Shown here piece after piece: positions 26,182 to 34,387 of a stretch of 64,000 bases of DNA. Position 1 is the stretch's first letter. Each line of letters begins with the position of its first letter. Origin of the DNA: Anaerocolumna sedimenticola. Its GTDB lineage: Bacteria > Bacillota > Clostridia > Lachnospirales > Lachnospiraceae. The notes beneath the pieces are model-generated. The model made no database searches. It had not been told where the DNA came from and saw only the letters and a program-made list of their open reading frames with translations. The stretch lies in assembly GCF_009931695.1 (NCBI RefSeq), contig NZ_CP048000.1, positions 3,427,501 to 3,491,500 on the forward strand, read 5' to 3'. Made by a program: the position numbers and the translations under genes.

Positions 26182-27144
26182 ATGGTAAATAAGGAGACAT
26201 TTGAATTAATTGGATTTCAAGAATTTCTTGGTTTAATGAAAACAACAATAAAAAAGGAGGTTGGGGAGGAGTATCACGTAGAAATCAATCATGTAATTAA
26301 AAATAATTCCATTGAGCTGGATGGGTTGATTGTTAAAAAGAAAGATGAGTATATAACACCATATATTTATATAAATTCCTATTACGAACGTTACATAAAT
26401 GGAGAACCGATTAAATCGCTGGTGAAAGAAATTATTTGTATTTACAGAAATTCAATGGATAAAGAAGATAAAGAGGTTGTAAAAATATGTTATGAGTTTA
26501 ATGAGATGAAATCCTGTATAATTTACAGGTTAATAAATTATGATAAAAATAAGAAAATATTGCAGGAAATCCCTCATATTCGATTTCTGGATCTGGCAAT
26601 ATCTTTCCATTGCCTGGTTAAGAATAATGAACATGGGATCGGAACGATACGAATTACAAATGAACATCTAAAAAACTGGAACATTACATTGGAAGATTTA
26701 AAAAATGTTGCCCGGATTAACACACCAATTTTATTTCCTACTGTAATTAAATCAATGAATGATGTTATTACAGAGATTATTAAAACCGAGTTACAGGAGC
26801 AATCCCAGGACGACGGGATTGAAAGCAGATATTTTCCTAAAGAATGCGAGATGCCAGGTTCGAACAATATGTTTGTAGTATCTAATGTAAAAGGTATCAA
26901 TGGAGCAAGCTGTTTAATTTATCCTGATGTAATAAAAAATCTCGCGGAAGAATTAGATTCCGATTTGTATATACTACCAAGCAGTATACATGAAATCATA
27001 GTAGTGAAAAACAATCAAAAGATGGATAAAAATACGTTTCGTGAGATGGTAACGGATATAAACCGTACACAGGTGCCGGAAGAAGATATATTATCGGATA
27101 ATGTATATTTTTATTCCCGTAAGCGTAATGCCATAACAATGTAA
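26182..27144 (+). CDS. DUF5688 family protein
   Basis: 320 residues, AAAGGAG ribosome binding site. No signal peptide or membrane helix. The N-terminal pattern (VKKEVGEE-like start, NNSIELDGLIVKK, TPYIYINSYYERYINGEPI) and the C-terminal LYILPSSIHEIIVV and NRTQVPEEDILSDNVYFYSR match the DUF5688 family, which is common in Lachnospiraceae and of unknown function. It is not embedded in an operon; the next gene starts 154 bp downstream. Confidence 0.75.
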   Translation: MVNKETFELIGFQEFLGLMKTTIKKEVGEEYHVEINHVIKNNSIELDGLIVKKKDEYITPYIYINSYYERYINGEPIKSLVKEIICIYRNSMDKEDKEVVKICYEFNEMKSCIIYRLINYDKNKKILQEIPHIRFLDLAISFHCLVKNNEHGIGTIRITNEHLKNWNITLEDLKNVARINTPILFPTVIKSMNDVITEIIKTELQEQSQDDGIESRYFPKECEMPGSNNMFVVSNVKGINGASCLIYPDVIKNLAEELDSDLYILPSSIHEIIVVKNNQKMDKNTFREMVTDINRTQVPEEDILSDNVYFYSRKRNAITM

Positions 27145-27298
27145 TGAGGTATTCATTAAATTTGTGGTTTTTATAAATTCCTCGTTGAAATATCCTGTTG
27201 TAATTTGTTTATTTAAAAAAAGAGTTATAATATTTTTTCAGCTTTAGCATATCCTATCTTTCAAAAGAAATTATTTTAAAAATTAGGAGGAATTCTTT

Positions 27299-28009
27299 AT
27301 GGAGGTGTTAAAGATAATTATAGTATCCCTGGGTTCGCTTGTGATACTTTTTATATTTACAAAATTAATGGGTAAACGGGAATTATCACAATTAAGTATG
27401 TATGATTACATCAACAGTATAACAATAGGTTCCATAGCGGCTGAAATGGCGACTTCTCTGGAGGGGGATTTTATTAAACCTCTTACGGCGATGATTGTTT
27501 ATGGCGTTATATCCTTTTCGATATCCTATTTGACTTGTAAATCAGTCGTACTACGGAGATTTTTTGAAGGGCATTCCTTGTTATTATACCAAAACGGTCA
27601 GGTATATGAAAAAAATTTATTAAAAGCAAAAATTGATATAAATGAATTTTTGGCAATGTGCCGCTCCAGCGGATATTTTGATCTGGAAGAAATTCATACA
27701 GCACTACTTGAGACAAATGGACAGCTTAGTATTATCCCTTCTGCAAAACACCGTCCGGTTACTACATCTGATTTGAATTTAAATCCGCAGCAAAACGAAA
27801 TATTAGCTGATGTAATAATTGACGGAAAAATATTAAGTAATAACCTGAAATCAACCGGTAAAAACGAAAAATGGCTGGATAGACAGTTAAGTGCACATGG
27901 AGTATCGGATATTAAAGAAGTTATATTAGCAACTTTTGATTCTGGCAGCGATAAATTAAATATCTATGTCAAATTACATGTGAAAACGAAAGGAGATTTA
28001 TTTGAATAG
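27299..28009 (+). CDS. DUF421 (YetF-like) membrane protein
   Basis: 236 residues, TAGGAGG upstream. Three membrane segments in the first 90 residues with the family motif GKRELSQLSMYDYINSITIGSIAAEMA, followed by a cytoplasmic DUF421/YetF domain (LLYQNGQVYEKNLLKAKIDINEF, ALLETNGQLSIIPSAKHRPVT). In Bacillus, relatives such as YetF and YdfR are inner-membrane proteins of unclear function. Ends with its own terminator and a terminator-tail repeat. Confidence 0.88.
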   Translation: MEVLKIIIVSLGSLVILFIFTKLMGKRELSQLSMYDYINSITIGSIAAEMATSLEGDFIKPLTAMIVYGVISFSISYLTCKSVVLRRFFEGHSLLLYQNGQVYEKNLLKAKIDINEFLAMCRSSGYFDLEEIHTALLETNGQLSIIPSAKHRPVTTSDLNLNPQQNEILADVIIDGKILSNNLKSTGKNEKWLDRQLSAHGVSDIKEVILATFDSGSDKLNIYVKLHVKTKGDLFE

Positions 28010-28045
28010 GAATTCTGTTAAATTTAGATTTTTTAATAGGGAAGC

Positions 28046-28087
28046 AGCAGCCGTATTCCGACTTTAGGATGGAGTACGGCTGCTTTT
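28046..28087 (+). terminator. Intrinsic terminator after the DUF421 gene
   Basis: AGCAGCCGTA and TACGGCTGCT pair perfectly, followed by TTTCATTT; 36 bp after the stop. Repeat copy C follows at once. Confidence 0.85.
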
Positions 28088-28088
28088 C

Positions 28089-28185
28089 ATTTCCGCGAAA
28101 GCAAAGTGAGAATTAACAAGCTTCCTTCCAATAATTCCAACGCGCACGCGAACCGAAGAAACTCGCAAAGTGTGTTTTTCCGGTT
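28089..28185 (+). repeat. Terminator-tail repeat, copy C
   Basis: Same orientation relative to its upstream gene as the other copies. The outer parts are conserved (CCGCGAAAGCAAAGTGAG; GAAACTCGC; TCCGGTT). The central palindrome has substitutions (AACAAGCTTCCTTCC). Confidence 0.9.
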
Positions 28186-28211
28186 AATAAAAGAATATTT
28201 ATCCAGAGTAT

Positions 28212-29360
28212 TTACCATTCAGCTATGGATCCATCTCCGTGACGCCATACTGGATTCTTCCAATTATGGGGTGTTTTATTTTCTTCCAGAACCAGTGCTT
28301 TATTTACTTCAACACCTAACCCTGGTTTAACAGGCATAGGCAGATTACCATCAATAAATTTAAAATCTTCTTTATTCATGACATAATCCAATACACTGCG
28401 ATTTTCATTATAGTGGATACCCATACTTTGCTCCTGTATGATTGCATTGTGGCAGGTTGCATCGACCTGTATGCAAGCCGATAATGCGATAGGGCCAAGA
28501 GGGCAGTGGGGAGCAAGAGCTACATCATAGGCTTCTGCCATTGATGCAATTTTCTTCACTTCGGTAATCCCACCGGCGTGGGATAAATCTGGTTGAATAA
28601 TATCGATACAGCCTAATGATAACAATCTCTTAAAGTCCCACCTGGAGAAAAGCCTTTCACCGGTAGCAATGGGGATATTAGTATAACGGGCTACTTCTAA
28701 AAAGCCTTCCATATTATCACAAAGAACAGGTTCTTCTATAAACATAGGATTAAATTCTTCTAATTTTTTTGCCAAAACTTTAGCCATTGGTTTATGTACT
28801 CTGCCATGAAAATCAATGGCTATTCCAAAATATTTCCCCACGGCATCCCGTATGGAAGATACCCGCGCTAAAACCTGATCTACTTTCTCATAAGTATCAA
28901 TATATTGTAATTCTTCCGTTGCATTCATTTTAATTGCTGTAAAACCTTCTGCTTTTTTTTCTTTTGCCGCATGTGCAACTTCGGAAGGGCGGTCCCCACC
29001 AATCCAGGAATAAACTCTTATATTATTTCTACAGCTTCCGCCAATTAAGTCATAAACGGGTGCATTGTAATATTTGCCTTTTATATCCCATAGGGCTTGA
29101 TCTATACCGGAGATAGCGCTCATTAGTATAGGACCTCCGCGATAAAAACCGCCGCGATAGAGGGTATTCCATATGTCCTCAATGTTTTTGGGATCAACAC
29201 CCAATAAATAATCTTTCATTTCTTCTACACATGCTTTAACCGTCGCCGCTTTTCCTTCAATTACCGCTTCGCCCCAACCGGTTATATCTGCATCTGTTTC
29301 AATTTCAACAAAACACCAGCGAGGTCTTACTAAATAAGTATTAATTTTTGTAATTTTCAT
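28212..29360 (-). CDS. dgoD: D-galactonate dehydratase (enolase superfamily)
   Basis: 382 residues starting MKITKINTYLV at 29360; GGATGAGG lies just upstream, so the ATG three codons earlier is less likely. Enolase-superfamily ligands are visible: IAIDFHGR (Asp and general-base His), FIEEPV, ATGERL and the His of APHCPLGPIAL. The length and WRHGDGSIAEW C-terminus fit DgoD, which converts D-galactonate to 2-dehydro-3-deoxygalactonate. The start overlaps the end of the aldolase gene by 20 bp. Last gene of the operon. Other sugar-acid dehydratase activities cannot be excluded. Confidence 0.88.
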   Translation of the reverse strand: MKITKINTYLVRPRWCFVEIETDADITGWGEAVIEGKAATVKACVEEMKDYLLGVDPKNIEDIWNTLYRGGFYRGGPILMSAISGIDQALWDIKGKYYNAPVYDLIGGSCRNNIRVYSWIGGDRPSEVAHAAKEKKAEGFTAIKMNATEELQYIDTYEKVDQVLARVSSIRDAVGKYFGIAIDFHGRVHKPMAKVLAKKLEEFNPMFIEEPVLCDNMEGFLEVARYTNIPIATGERLFSRWDFKRLLSLGCIDIIQPDLSHAGGITEVKKIASMAEAYDVALAPHCPLGPIALSACIQVDATCHNAIIQEQSMGIHYNENRSVLDYVMNKEDFKFIDGNLPMPVKPGLGVEVNKALVLEENKTPHNWKNPVWRHGDGSIAEW

Positions 29361-29988
29361 AAACCTCATCCTTTCTGAGTAAATGTATTGATTCTTTTAT
29401 CTCCAGGGTTATCTGTGCCCATTGCCTGTTATGCAAGTGTTCTTTTGATACTAAATTACTCCCGATACCCACACCAAGAAACCCACGATTTAAAAATTCG
29501 GTAAAGTTTTTCGTATTAACACCTCCGACAGCTACATAATCCGTTTTATCAAAAGGCCCTTTCAGACTATTAATGTAGTTCAGGGGAAGATCAGAAGCAG
29601 GAAATAGTTTCAGGACATCAAAGCCGTAACGGATACAGTTACTAACATCAGTAGGTGTCATAACTCCCGGGAGCAGCTTGACTTTATTAATGGCGCAGTA
29701 TTCCAAAACTTCCGTATTAATGGAAGGTGAGAGGAGAAATTGCGCTCCGGCATCCAAAGATTTTTTAACATCTTCTACGGATAATACGGTTCCTGCACCT
29801 ATCAAAAGATCTTTATTACTAATCTGCCGGGCTTGTTTTATCTGATTGACAGCATCCTGTGAATTCAGTGCAATTTCAAAACAATTAATTCCACCTCTTG
29901 CAATACTTTCTATATATTCAGTAGTAATTGAAAGGGGTATATTTCTCATTATGGCAACGATGGGGTTTTCTTTTATAATATTTCGCAT
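29341..29988 (-). CDS. dgoA: 2-dehydro-3-deoxy-6-phosphogalactonate (KDPG/KDPGal) aldolase
   Basis: 215 residues, a class I aldolase of the Eda/DgoA family. The catalytic Glu38 is in GGINCFEIAL and the Schiff-base Lys127 in GFDVLKLFPAS; the phosphate-binding VGGVNTKNFTEF and GVGIGSNLV are present. It cleaves the phosphorylated keto-deoxy acid to pyruvate and glyceraldehyde 3-phosphate. The order kinase-aldolase-dehydratase supports the galactonate assignment over Entner-Doudoroff KDPG aldolase. GGAGG-like site before the ATG. Confidence 0.87.
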   Translation of the reverse strand: MRNIIKENPIVAIMRNIPLSITTEYIESIARGGINCFEIALNSQDAVNQIKQARQISNKDLLIGAGTVLSVEDVKKSLDAGAQFLLSPSINTEVLEYCAINKVKLLPGVMTPTDVSNCIRYGFDVLKLFPASDLPLNYINSLKGPFDKTDYVAVGGVNTKNFTEFLNRGFLGVGIGSNLVSKEHLHNRQWAQITLEIKESIHLLRKDEVYENYKN

Positions 29989-30119
29989 GGTATCCTCCGA
30001 TTCCGTATATATAGTTTATTGAATTTCATTAACTGATTAAAGGGTATATTTTTCTATTCAACATTATATTTACTTTATATACTAACGCTTTTATGTTTGA
30101 ATCTTAATAAGATATCGGA

Positions 30120-31067
30120 TTATCTTGTTACAATGGTCTTATTATTTAGAATATCCAACATTTCTTCTTTTGATAATAAACCCTCAATATCCCCGAAAGT
30201 AGTTGTAGCATAAGCACCTGCAATTCCTCCTAACCGGCCGCAGGTAATAAGGTCCTGATTATCTAAAAGACCGGATAAAAATCCTGCATTAAAAGCATCA
30301 CCTGCCCCTACGGAATCGATGGACTTACATTTTACTGCGGGTGTAAAATGATTTTGCTCTTTATTTGCCACCCAGGCTCCGTTGCTTCCATCTTTTATAG
30401 CTACATATTGCAGATTGTATGAGGAAAACATTCTATCGAAAATAACATCTATTTTATTGCTATGAAATAAAAAATCAGCCTCTTCACGTCCTATTAACAG
30501 TATATCTGACATAGAAATAAATTCTTTTATCATATTGCTGTTGTCTTGATCTTTCCATAATTTAAATCGAATATTGGGATCAAAACTGATTAATGTTTGA
30601 TTTGATTTCGCTGTTTTAATTGCATATCTTAATGTTTCATAACAGCTATTACTTAATATTGGTGTAATTCCGGTTATATGTAGAATTTTTGCATCTGCAA
30701 TATATGACTCGCTGATAAGGGAGGGTTCTAAATACGTCGCAGCTGATGAATCCCGGTAATAGATTACCCGTGTTTCATTTGAGGGAGAAATAGATTTAAA
30801 CATTAATCCGGTTTTATGTTCTTTATCTACCGTAACTTGTGAGGTATCAATACCTTCCGCTCGAATCATACGTAATATAAATTGTCCAAATTCATCATTT
30901 CCTATACGGCTTATCCATCCGGCTGTATGGCCAAGTTTCCGGACTCCTATTGCCGTATTACTTTCCGCGCCTGCAATATGCATAGTAAAGTCTGCCCCAT
31001 ACTGGAGGGAATTATAGTTCTTTGGAACAAATGAAACCATGGTTTCCCCAATTGTAACTAAATCCAT
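30120..31067 (-). CDS. PfkB-family sugar kinase (2-dehydro-3-deoxygalactonokinase or KDG kinase)
   Basis: 315 residues with the PfkB fold. N-terminal GETMVSFVP and the GG/AGAESNTAIGVRKLG region; C-terminal anion-hole and catalytic motif SIDSVGAGDAFNAGFLSG. It most resembles KdgK-type kinases that phosphorylate 2-dehydro-3-deoxy sugar acids. Position between an IclR gene and the aldolase makes it the likely phosphorylating step of this galactonate pathway (classical DgoK belongs to another family). A 131-bp gap separates it from the aldolase gene. Confidence 0.85.
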   Translation of the reverse strand: MDLVTIGETMVSFVPKNYNSLQYGADFTMHIAGAESNTAIGVRKLGHTAGWISRIGNDEFGQFILRMIRAEGIDTSQVTVDKEHKTGLMFKSISPSNETRVIYYRDSSAATYLEPSLISESYIADAKILHITGITPILSNSCYETLRYAIKTAKSNQTLISFDPNIRFKLWKDQDNSNMIKEFISMSDILLIGREEADFLFHSNKIDVIFDRMFSSYNLQYVAIKDGSNGAWVANKEQNHFTPAVKCKSIDSVGAGDAFNAGFLSGLLDNQDLITCGRLGGIAGAYATTTFGDIEGLLSKEEMLDILNNKTIVTR

Positions 31068-31094
31068 GAATAAATTCCTTCTTTCGCCTTATTT

Positions 31095-31877
31095 TTATAT
31101 TAGATGTTTGAAATCCGCATCAAGATTTTTTAAAATACTTTCTAATTTATTTTGTGCATCTGATAATAACATTTTGATAAGTGTACTTTTTTCTTCAGTG
31201 TAACGAAAAGTTGGAACGGCAACACTAATTGCTGCAACAATGGCACCCTTATGGTGTATAGGTACAGCAATACAACGGATGAATTCATTGGATTCCTCAA
31301 TCTCATAGGCATAACCGTCCATTCTGGCTTTTATTAACTGTTCCTGTAACTGATCAAAATCTGCAATGGTGTTTTTGGTTAAAGGAACTAATCCCTTGGG
31401 ATAAAGTTTCTTTAATTCATTCAAATTGTAATCCATTAGCAGGGCTTTACCCAGAGCGGTTCCATATGCAGGTATTCTTTTGCCTACGCTGGAGAACATA
31501 CGGATTGATTCCGGCGAATCTATCTTTTTCAGATATAGTACGTCCCCTTCGCTTAATATGGCGAAATGACAGGTCTCAGCACAGCGATTCACAATATTTA
31601 CCAGTATGTTCTGGGCTTCCTCTAAGAAGTTGAGATGTTCCAGATAGCTGTTACCTACCTGAAAAGCGGCACGGTCAATTTTATATCTGGATTTAGCATC
31701 AATAAATAAATAGTGGCGATCTACTAACGTATGTAGTATGGGAAACATACTGCTTTTCGGTGCGTCTATTTTTTCACATATCTCAGTATAAGTATATCCT
31801 TTCTGATTGGAAGCGATGAGTTCAAGAACATCAAGCACACGGTTGGTCGAACGGTGATTGTTTTTATCTTCCGTCAT
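31095..31877 (-). CDS. IclR family transcriptional regulator
   Basis: 260 residues. N-terminal winged helix (about 10-70: STNRVLDVLELIAS, YTYTEICEKIDAPKSSMFPIL) and a C-terminal effector-binding domain (about 85-250: VGKRIPAYGTALGKALL, CIAVPIHHKGAIVAAISVAVP). GGAGG precedes the ATG. First gene of the minus-strand operon, 27 bp before the kinase, so it probably controls it in response to galactonate or its keto-deoxy product. No operator was identified with certainty. Confidence 0.9.
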   Translation of the reverse strand: MTEDKNNHRSTNRVLDVLELIASNQKGYTYTEICEKIDAPKSSMFPILHTLVDRHYLFIDAKSRYKIDRAAFQVGNSYLEHLNFLEEAQNILVNIVNRCAETCHFAILSEGDVLYLKKIDSPESIRMFSSVGKRIPAYGTALGKALLMDYNLNELKKLYPKGLVPLTKNTIADFDQLQEQLIKARMDGYAYEIEESNEFIRCIAVPIHHKGAIVAAISVAVPTFRYTEEKSTLIKMLLSDAQNKLESILKNLDADFKHLI

Positions 31878-32122
31878 TTAAAAACCTCCTTATATTTTAT
31901 AAATAATATACGGATATAGAAATGATATTCGTATATAAGAACTGATAATATTATAGCATTTTAATGCAAAGATGTCAATTTAAGGGAAATTATTGATGTG
32001 AGTTAGTGGAAGGCTGCCACGACCTTATGTACCGCTATGTGCGGCAATCGAGTGAGAACGTGTCTTTTGTTGGATAATAATCACACGCTATTTTGATACC
32101 CTAAAATGTGATAAACATCTCT

Positions 32123-32220
32123 AACCGGAAGAAACACGCTTTGCGAGTTTCTTCGGTTCGCGTGCGCGTTCGAATTATTGCAAGCAAGCTTGCTAATTCT
32201 CACTTTGCTTTCGCGGAAAT
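32123..32220 (-). repeat. Terminator-tail repeat, copy D
   Basis: On the minus strand it begins directly after the terminator of the GNAT gene and ends with GTTTCTTCCGGTT. Nearly identical to copy A. Inner palindrome AGCAAGCTTGCT is intact, and arms CCGAAGAAAC/GTTTCTTCCGG enclose TCGCAAAGCGT. Confidence 0.93.
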
Positions 32221-32221
32221 G

Positions 32222-32255
32222 AAAAAGGGCGCCGCATTTAGTGCGACAGCCCCTT
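32222..32255 (-). terminator. Intrinsic terminator of the GNAT gene
   Basis: Minus strand: GGGGCTGTCGCA, loop CTAAA, TGCGGCGCCC, then TTTTTC. A GC-rich stem with a T run, 35 bases after the stop codon. Confidence 0.8.
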
Positions 32256-32289
32256 CATTTATAACCTATGAACATAACTAATTAGTTAT

Positions 32290-32793
32290 TTAATAATATT
32301 TTTCTAAATCCAACCGATAAGCAGAACCTCGTTCTGTTTTTTTATATGCATTAAATCCATTCCTTAAGAATAAAGCTCTTGAAACCTCATTATAGTCATA
32401 GATTTCATTCACATAAATAGTTTTGAACCCAATACTTATTGCTCGTTTTATTAAGGTTCTAATTACAAGAGTTCCTATTCCACAATTTCGATATCTTTTA
32501 TCACCAATCACTATGGGTATATCTTCCTGCCAGAATGTAACATCACCAATAGGAATATACTCATTCAATTTAAGTATTTCTATAAAGTACAACTCGCCAT
32601 GATTATTTAGGTAATCATACATTCTATGAAGTTTCTCCATGTCGTATACTGTTGCATATTCTCCATCAACAAGTCTGACAGTTTCTTCATCTTGATACCA
32701 TTGAAAAGCAAAATCAAAATAACCGTCAAATTTTTTTAGTCTTAAACTTGAATTTATTTGAATGATATCTGGCTGTTCAATTCCTTGTATCAT
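32290..32793 (-). CDS. GNAT family N-acetyltransferase
   Basis: 167 residues from ATG 32793, chosen because GGAGG lies 8 bases upstream. GNAT fold: the acetyl-CoA loop reads YRNCGIGTLVIRTLIKRAI (R-N-C-G-I-G), and the C-terminal strand is ALFLRNGFNAYKK. It resembles RimJ/RimL- or streptothricin/aminoglycoside acetyltransferase-like GNATs, but the substrate cannot be assigned. Just outside the left boundary of the genomic island. Confidence 0.85.
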   Translation of the reverse strand: MIQGIEQPDIIQINSSLRLKKFDGYFDFAFQWYQDEETVRLVDGEYATVYDMEKLHRMYDYLNNHGELYFIEILKLNEYIPIGDVTFWQEDIPIVIGDKRYRNCGIGTLVIRTLIKRAISIGFKTIYVNEIYDYNEVSRALFLRNGFNAYKKTERGSAYRLDLEKYY

Positions 32794-33181
32794 AATAATT
32801 TCCTCCAATGGATCTAAATTATGACCATATCAATTATAAGTACGATATGTATTTACTAAGTAATTATGTTTCCGACTCAATTATATGAGTAATTTAAGGC
32901 ATAGGCTAACGAAAAAGATTAGTAGAGTACAGTGAATACAAATAAGATTTTTTATACAGTGATAGAATAAAAGATAATGGTTGTTGTGTTATTTCAGTTT
33001 ATGTAATTCTTTCTATTTCTTGTAGTAAAATTATAGAAAGTCTGATTTAATATCATTATATTAAAATAAAAATCTGCCTCATTATGTTAAATAGAGGAAA
33101 AGATTTCATACTCACGAAAATGTAATATATTTACATGTCCGGTAAAATCAAAGGTTTCAGATATACTTCCTGATTTTGGGC
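32794..33181. other. Gene-free left flank of the island
   Basis: About 390 bp of AT-rich DNA with no coding signal. Its last 50 bp (from about 33138) resemble the 50 bp on the same side of the right att site (from about 53270): shared GTAAAATCAA and TTTCAG blocks in the same order. Confidence 0.5.
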
Positions 33182-33213
33182 AACAAAAAATGCACCTAAA
33201 GGGACTCGAACCC
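33182..33213. other. Left attachment site (tRNA-Arg 3' fragment)
   Basis: 32 bp identical to 53320-53351. It includes the T-loop to discriminator part of the tRNA gene (GGGTTCGAGTCCC on the minus strand) and the following T run. Beyond base 33213 the sequence no longer matches a tRNA. Confidence 0.85.
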
Positions 33214-33274
33214 TTAAAAAAAATCACTGAAAAGACTGATTTTACTATATAAATTAAATTTGAAAAACATTGAT

Positions 33275-33294
33275 GATTACAATATGATTACAAA
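33275..33294. promoter_or_regulatory. Candidate integrase arm-type sites, left end
   Basis: Two copies of GATTACAA starting at 33275 and 33286 (11-bp period), 62 bp inside the left att repeat. Matched by a similar pair at the right end (53172, 53183) in the same orientation. Confidence 0.5.
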
Positions 33295-33493
33295 CCGGAC
33301 TGCATATATGATTTTAGGTTGAAATAGTTCACGTTGTAGGAAATACTCTGGTTTATTGCTGTTTTTTAGTCAATTAATTAAGAATGGTTAAATATCGTTT
33401 TATTACTGGGAAAATTGTGTTAAAATATAATTGCAGGATATAATTAATATAAGCTGCTTGGTATAAAAACTATTTGAAAAGAGGTGTCCTTTA

Positions 33494-33713
33494 GTGAATG
33501 ATAATATGATACAGGAACTACTTTACGGTTTAAATACTATATATGGAACTGTTTTATTGCAAGTTATCTTATATGGATCCGTAGCTAGAAATACGAATAC
33601 TTCCGAATCAGACATTGATATAGCAGTAATACTTAATACAAATAACACAAAGGATTACGAAGAAGCATTATTGGATTTTATAGTTGATATGAATTTAAAG
33701 TATGATCGAGTGT
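33494..33713 (+). pseudogene. Nucleotidyltransferase-domain protein, 3'-truncated
   Basis: About 73 residues of a MNT-type nucleotidyltransferase (GTG start at 33494 with GAGGTG upstream, or ATG 33506). The motif LYGSVARNTNTSESDIDIAV (G-S-x-A-R ... S-D-I-D) is intact. After about base 33713 the sequence becomes the reverse complement of the MocR-type gene, so the open frame to 33967 is a chimera. Such domains usually pair with a HEPN partner, which is missing here. A deletion joined two genes tail to tail. Confidence 0.7.
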
Positions 33714-34252
33714 TTTGCGCCCGTTGTAACTATAATCTGTTCCGGCTCACATTGAATCCCCCTGGCTTTCTTCAGATAATCAACAAGTGTTCTCCGAAGC
33801 TCCAATCTACCTTCCGGATAATCATATCCCAGAGCAGATATGGGAGCTTCATTAAAGGCCTGTGTGACAGCTCTATTCCATTTTCCTCTTGGAAACAGAT
33901 CAATTGCCGGTATTCCACTATCAAAATCAATGACGTCCTGAGTTATTACATCGTTGGAGAGCGATGAAACACGGCTGTCTATAATTTTGTCCGAATACTT
34001 AATTGCATGAAATCCTTTATTTACATAGACACCGGAGCCGGCAATGCTATGCACATATCCTTCGGATATTAACATTTCGTAAGCAGACAGGACAGTATTT
34101 CTGGATACATTCAACTCACCGGACAATTCTCTGGTAGAAGGAAGACGCAAACCGGATTTGAGCTCACCGGTTAATATTTTTTCCCGTAACTGATTGTATA
34201 TCTGTAATTTCACAAGACGCTTCTTGCTCTTATCTAATTCAACATATAACAT
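33714..34252 (-). pseudogene. MocR-type GntR regulator, truncated after the DNA-binding domain
   Basis: Start at ATG 34252 is likely (MLYVELDKSKKRLVKLQIYN). Winged helix of the GntR family: LRLPSTRELSGELNVSRNTV, YEMLISEGYVHSIAGSGVYV. Then the beginning of the aminotransferase-like domain to IIVTTGAKHS, where it is cut by the junction with the nucleotidyltransferase fragment. About 300 residues of the PLP-binding domain are lost. It is divergent from the EamA-type transporter gene that it probably once controlled. Confidence 0.75.
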
Positions 34253-34343
34253 ATCCTTCTCACTTTCTAACCGGCCCAATATAATATCATTCGAATTGGA
34301 CCTTTTGTAAACCAATTCATTATGATATGATTTTAGCAAACCA

Positions 34344-34359
34344 GTTTACATTTGTAAAC
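34344..34359. promoter_or_regulatory. Palindromic operator between mocR-like and transporter genes
   Basis: GTTTACATTTGTAAAC, a perfect 6-bp inverted repeat with a 4-bp spacer. A half-site TTTGTAAACC lies near 34305. Probable binding site for the MocR-type regulator in the divergent promoter region. Confidence 0.6.
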
Positions 34360-34387
34360 AATACTAAGGAAAGGAGAAGGAAGACTT

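Noticed and set aside
33191-33213. Second tRNA gene
   Set aside because: Only the 3' 23 bases match tRNA-Arg; there is no anticodon or D arm. It is an attachment-site fragment.
33714-33967. C-terminal half of the nucleotidyltransferase reading frame
   Set aside because: This part is the reverse complement of the MocR-type gene, so the open frame is a chance extension across a deletion junction.
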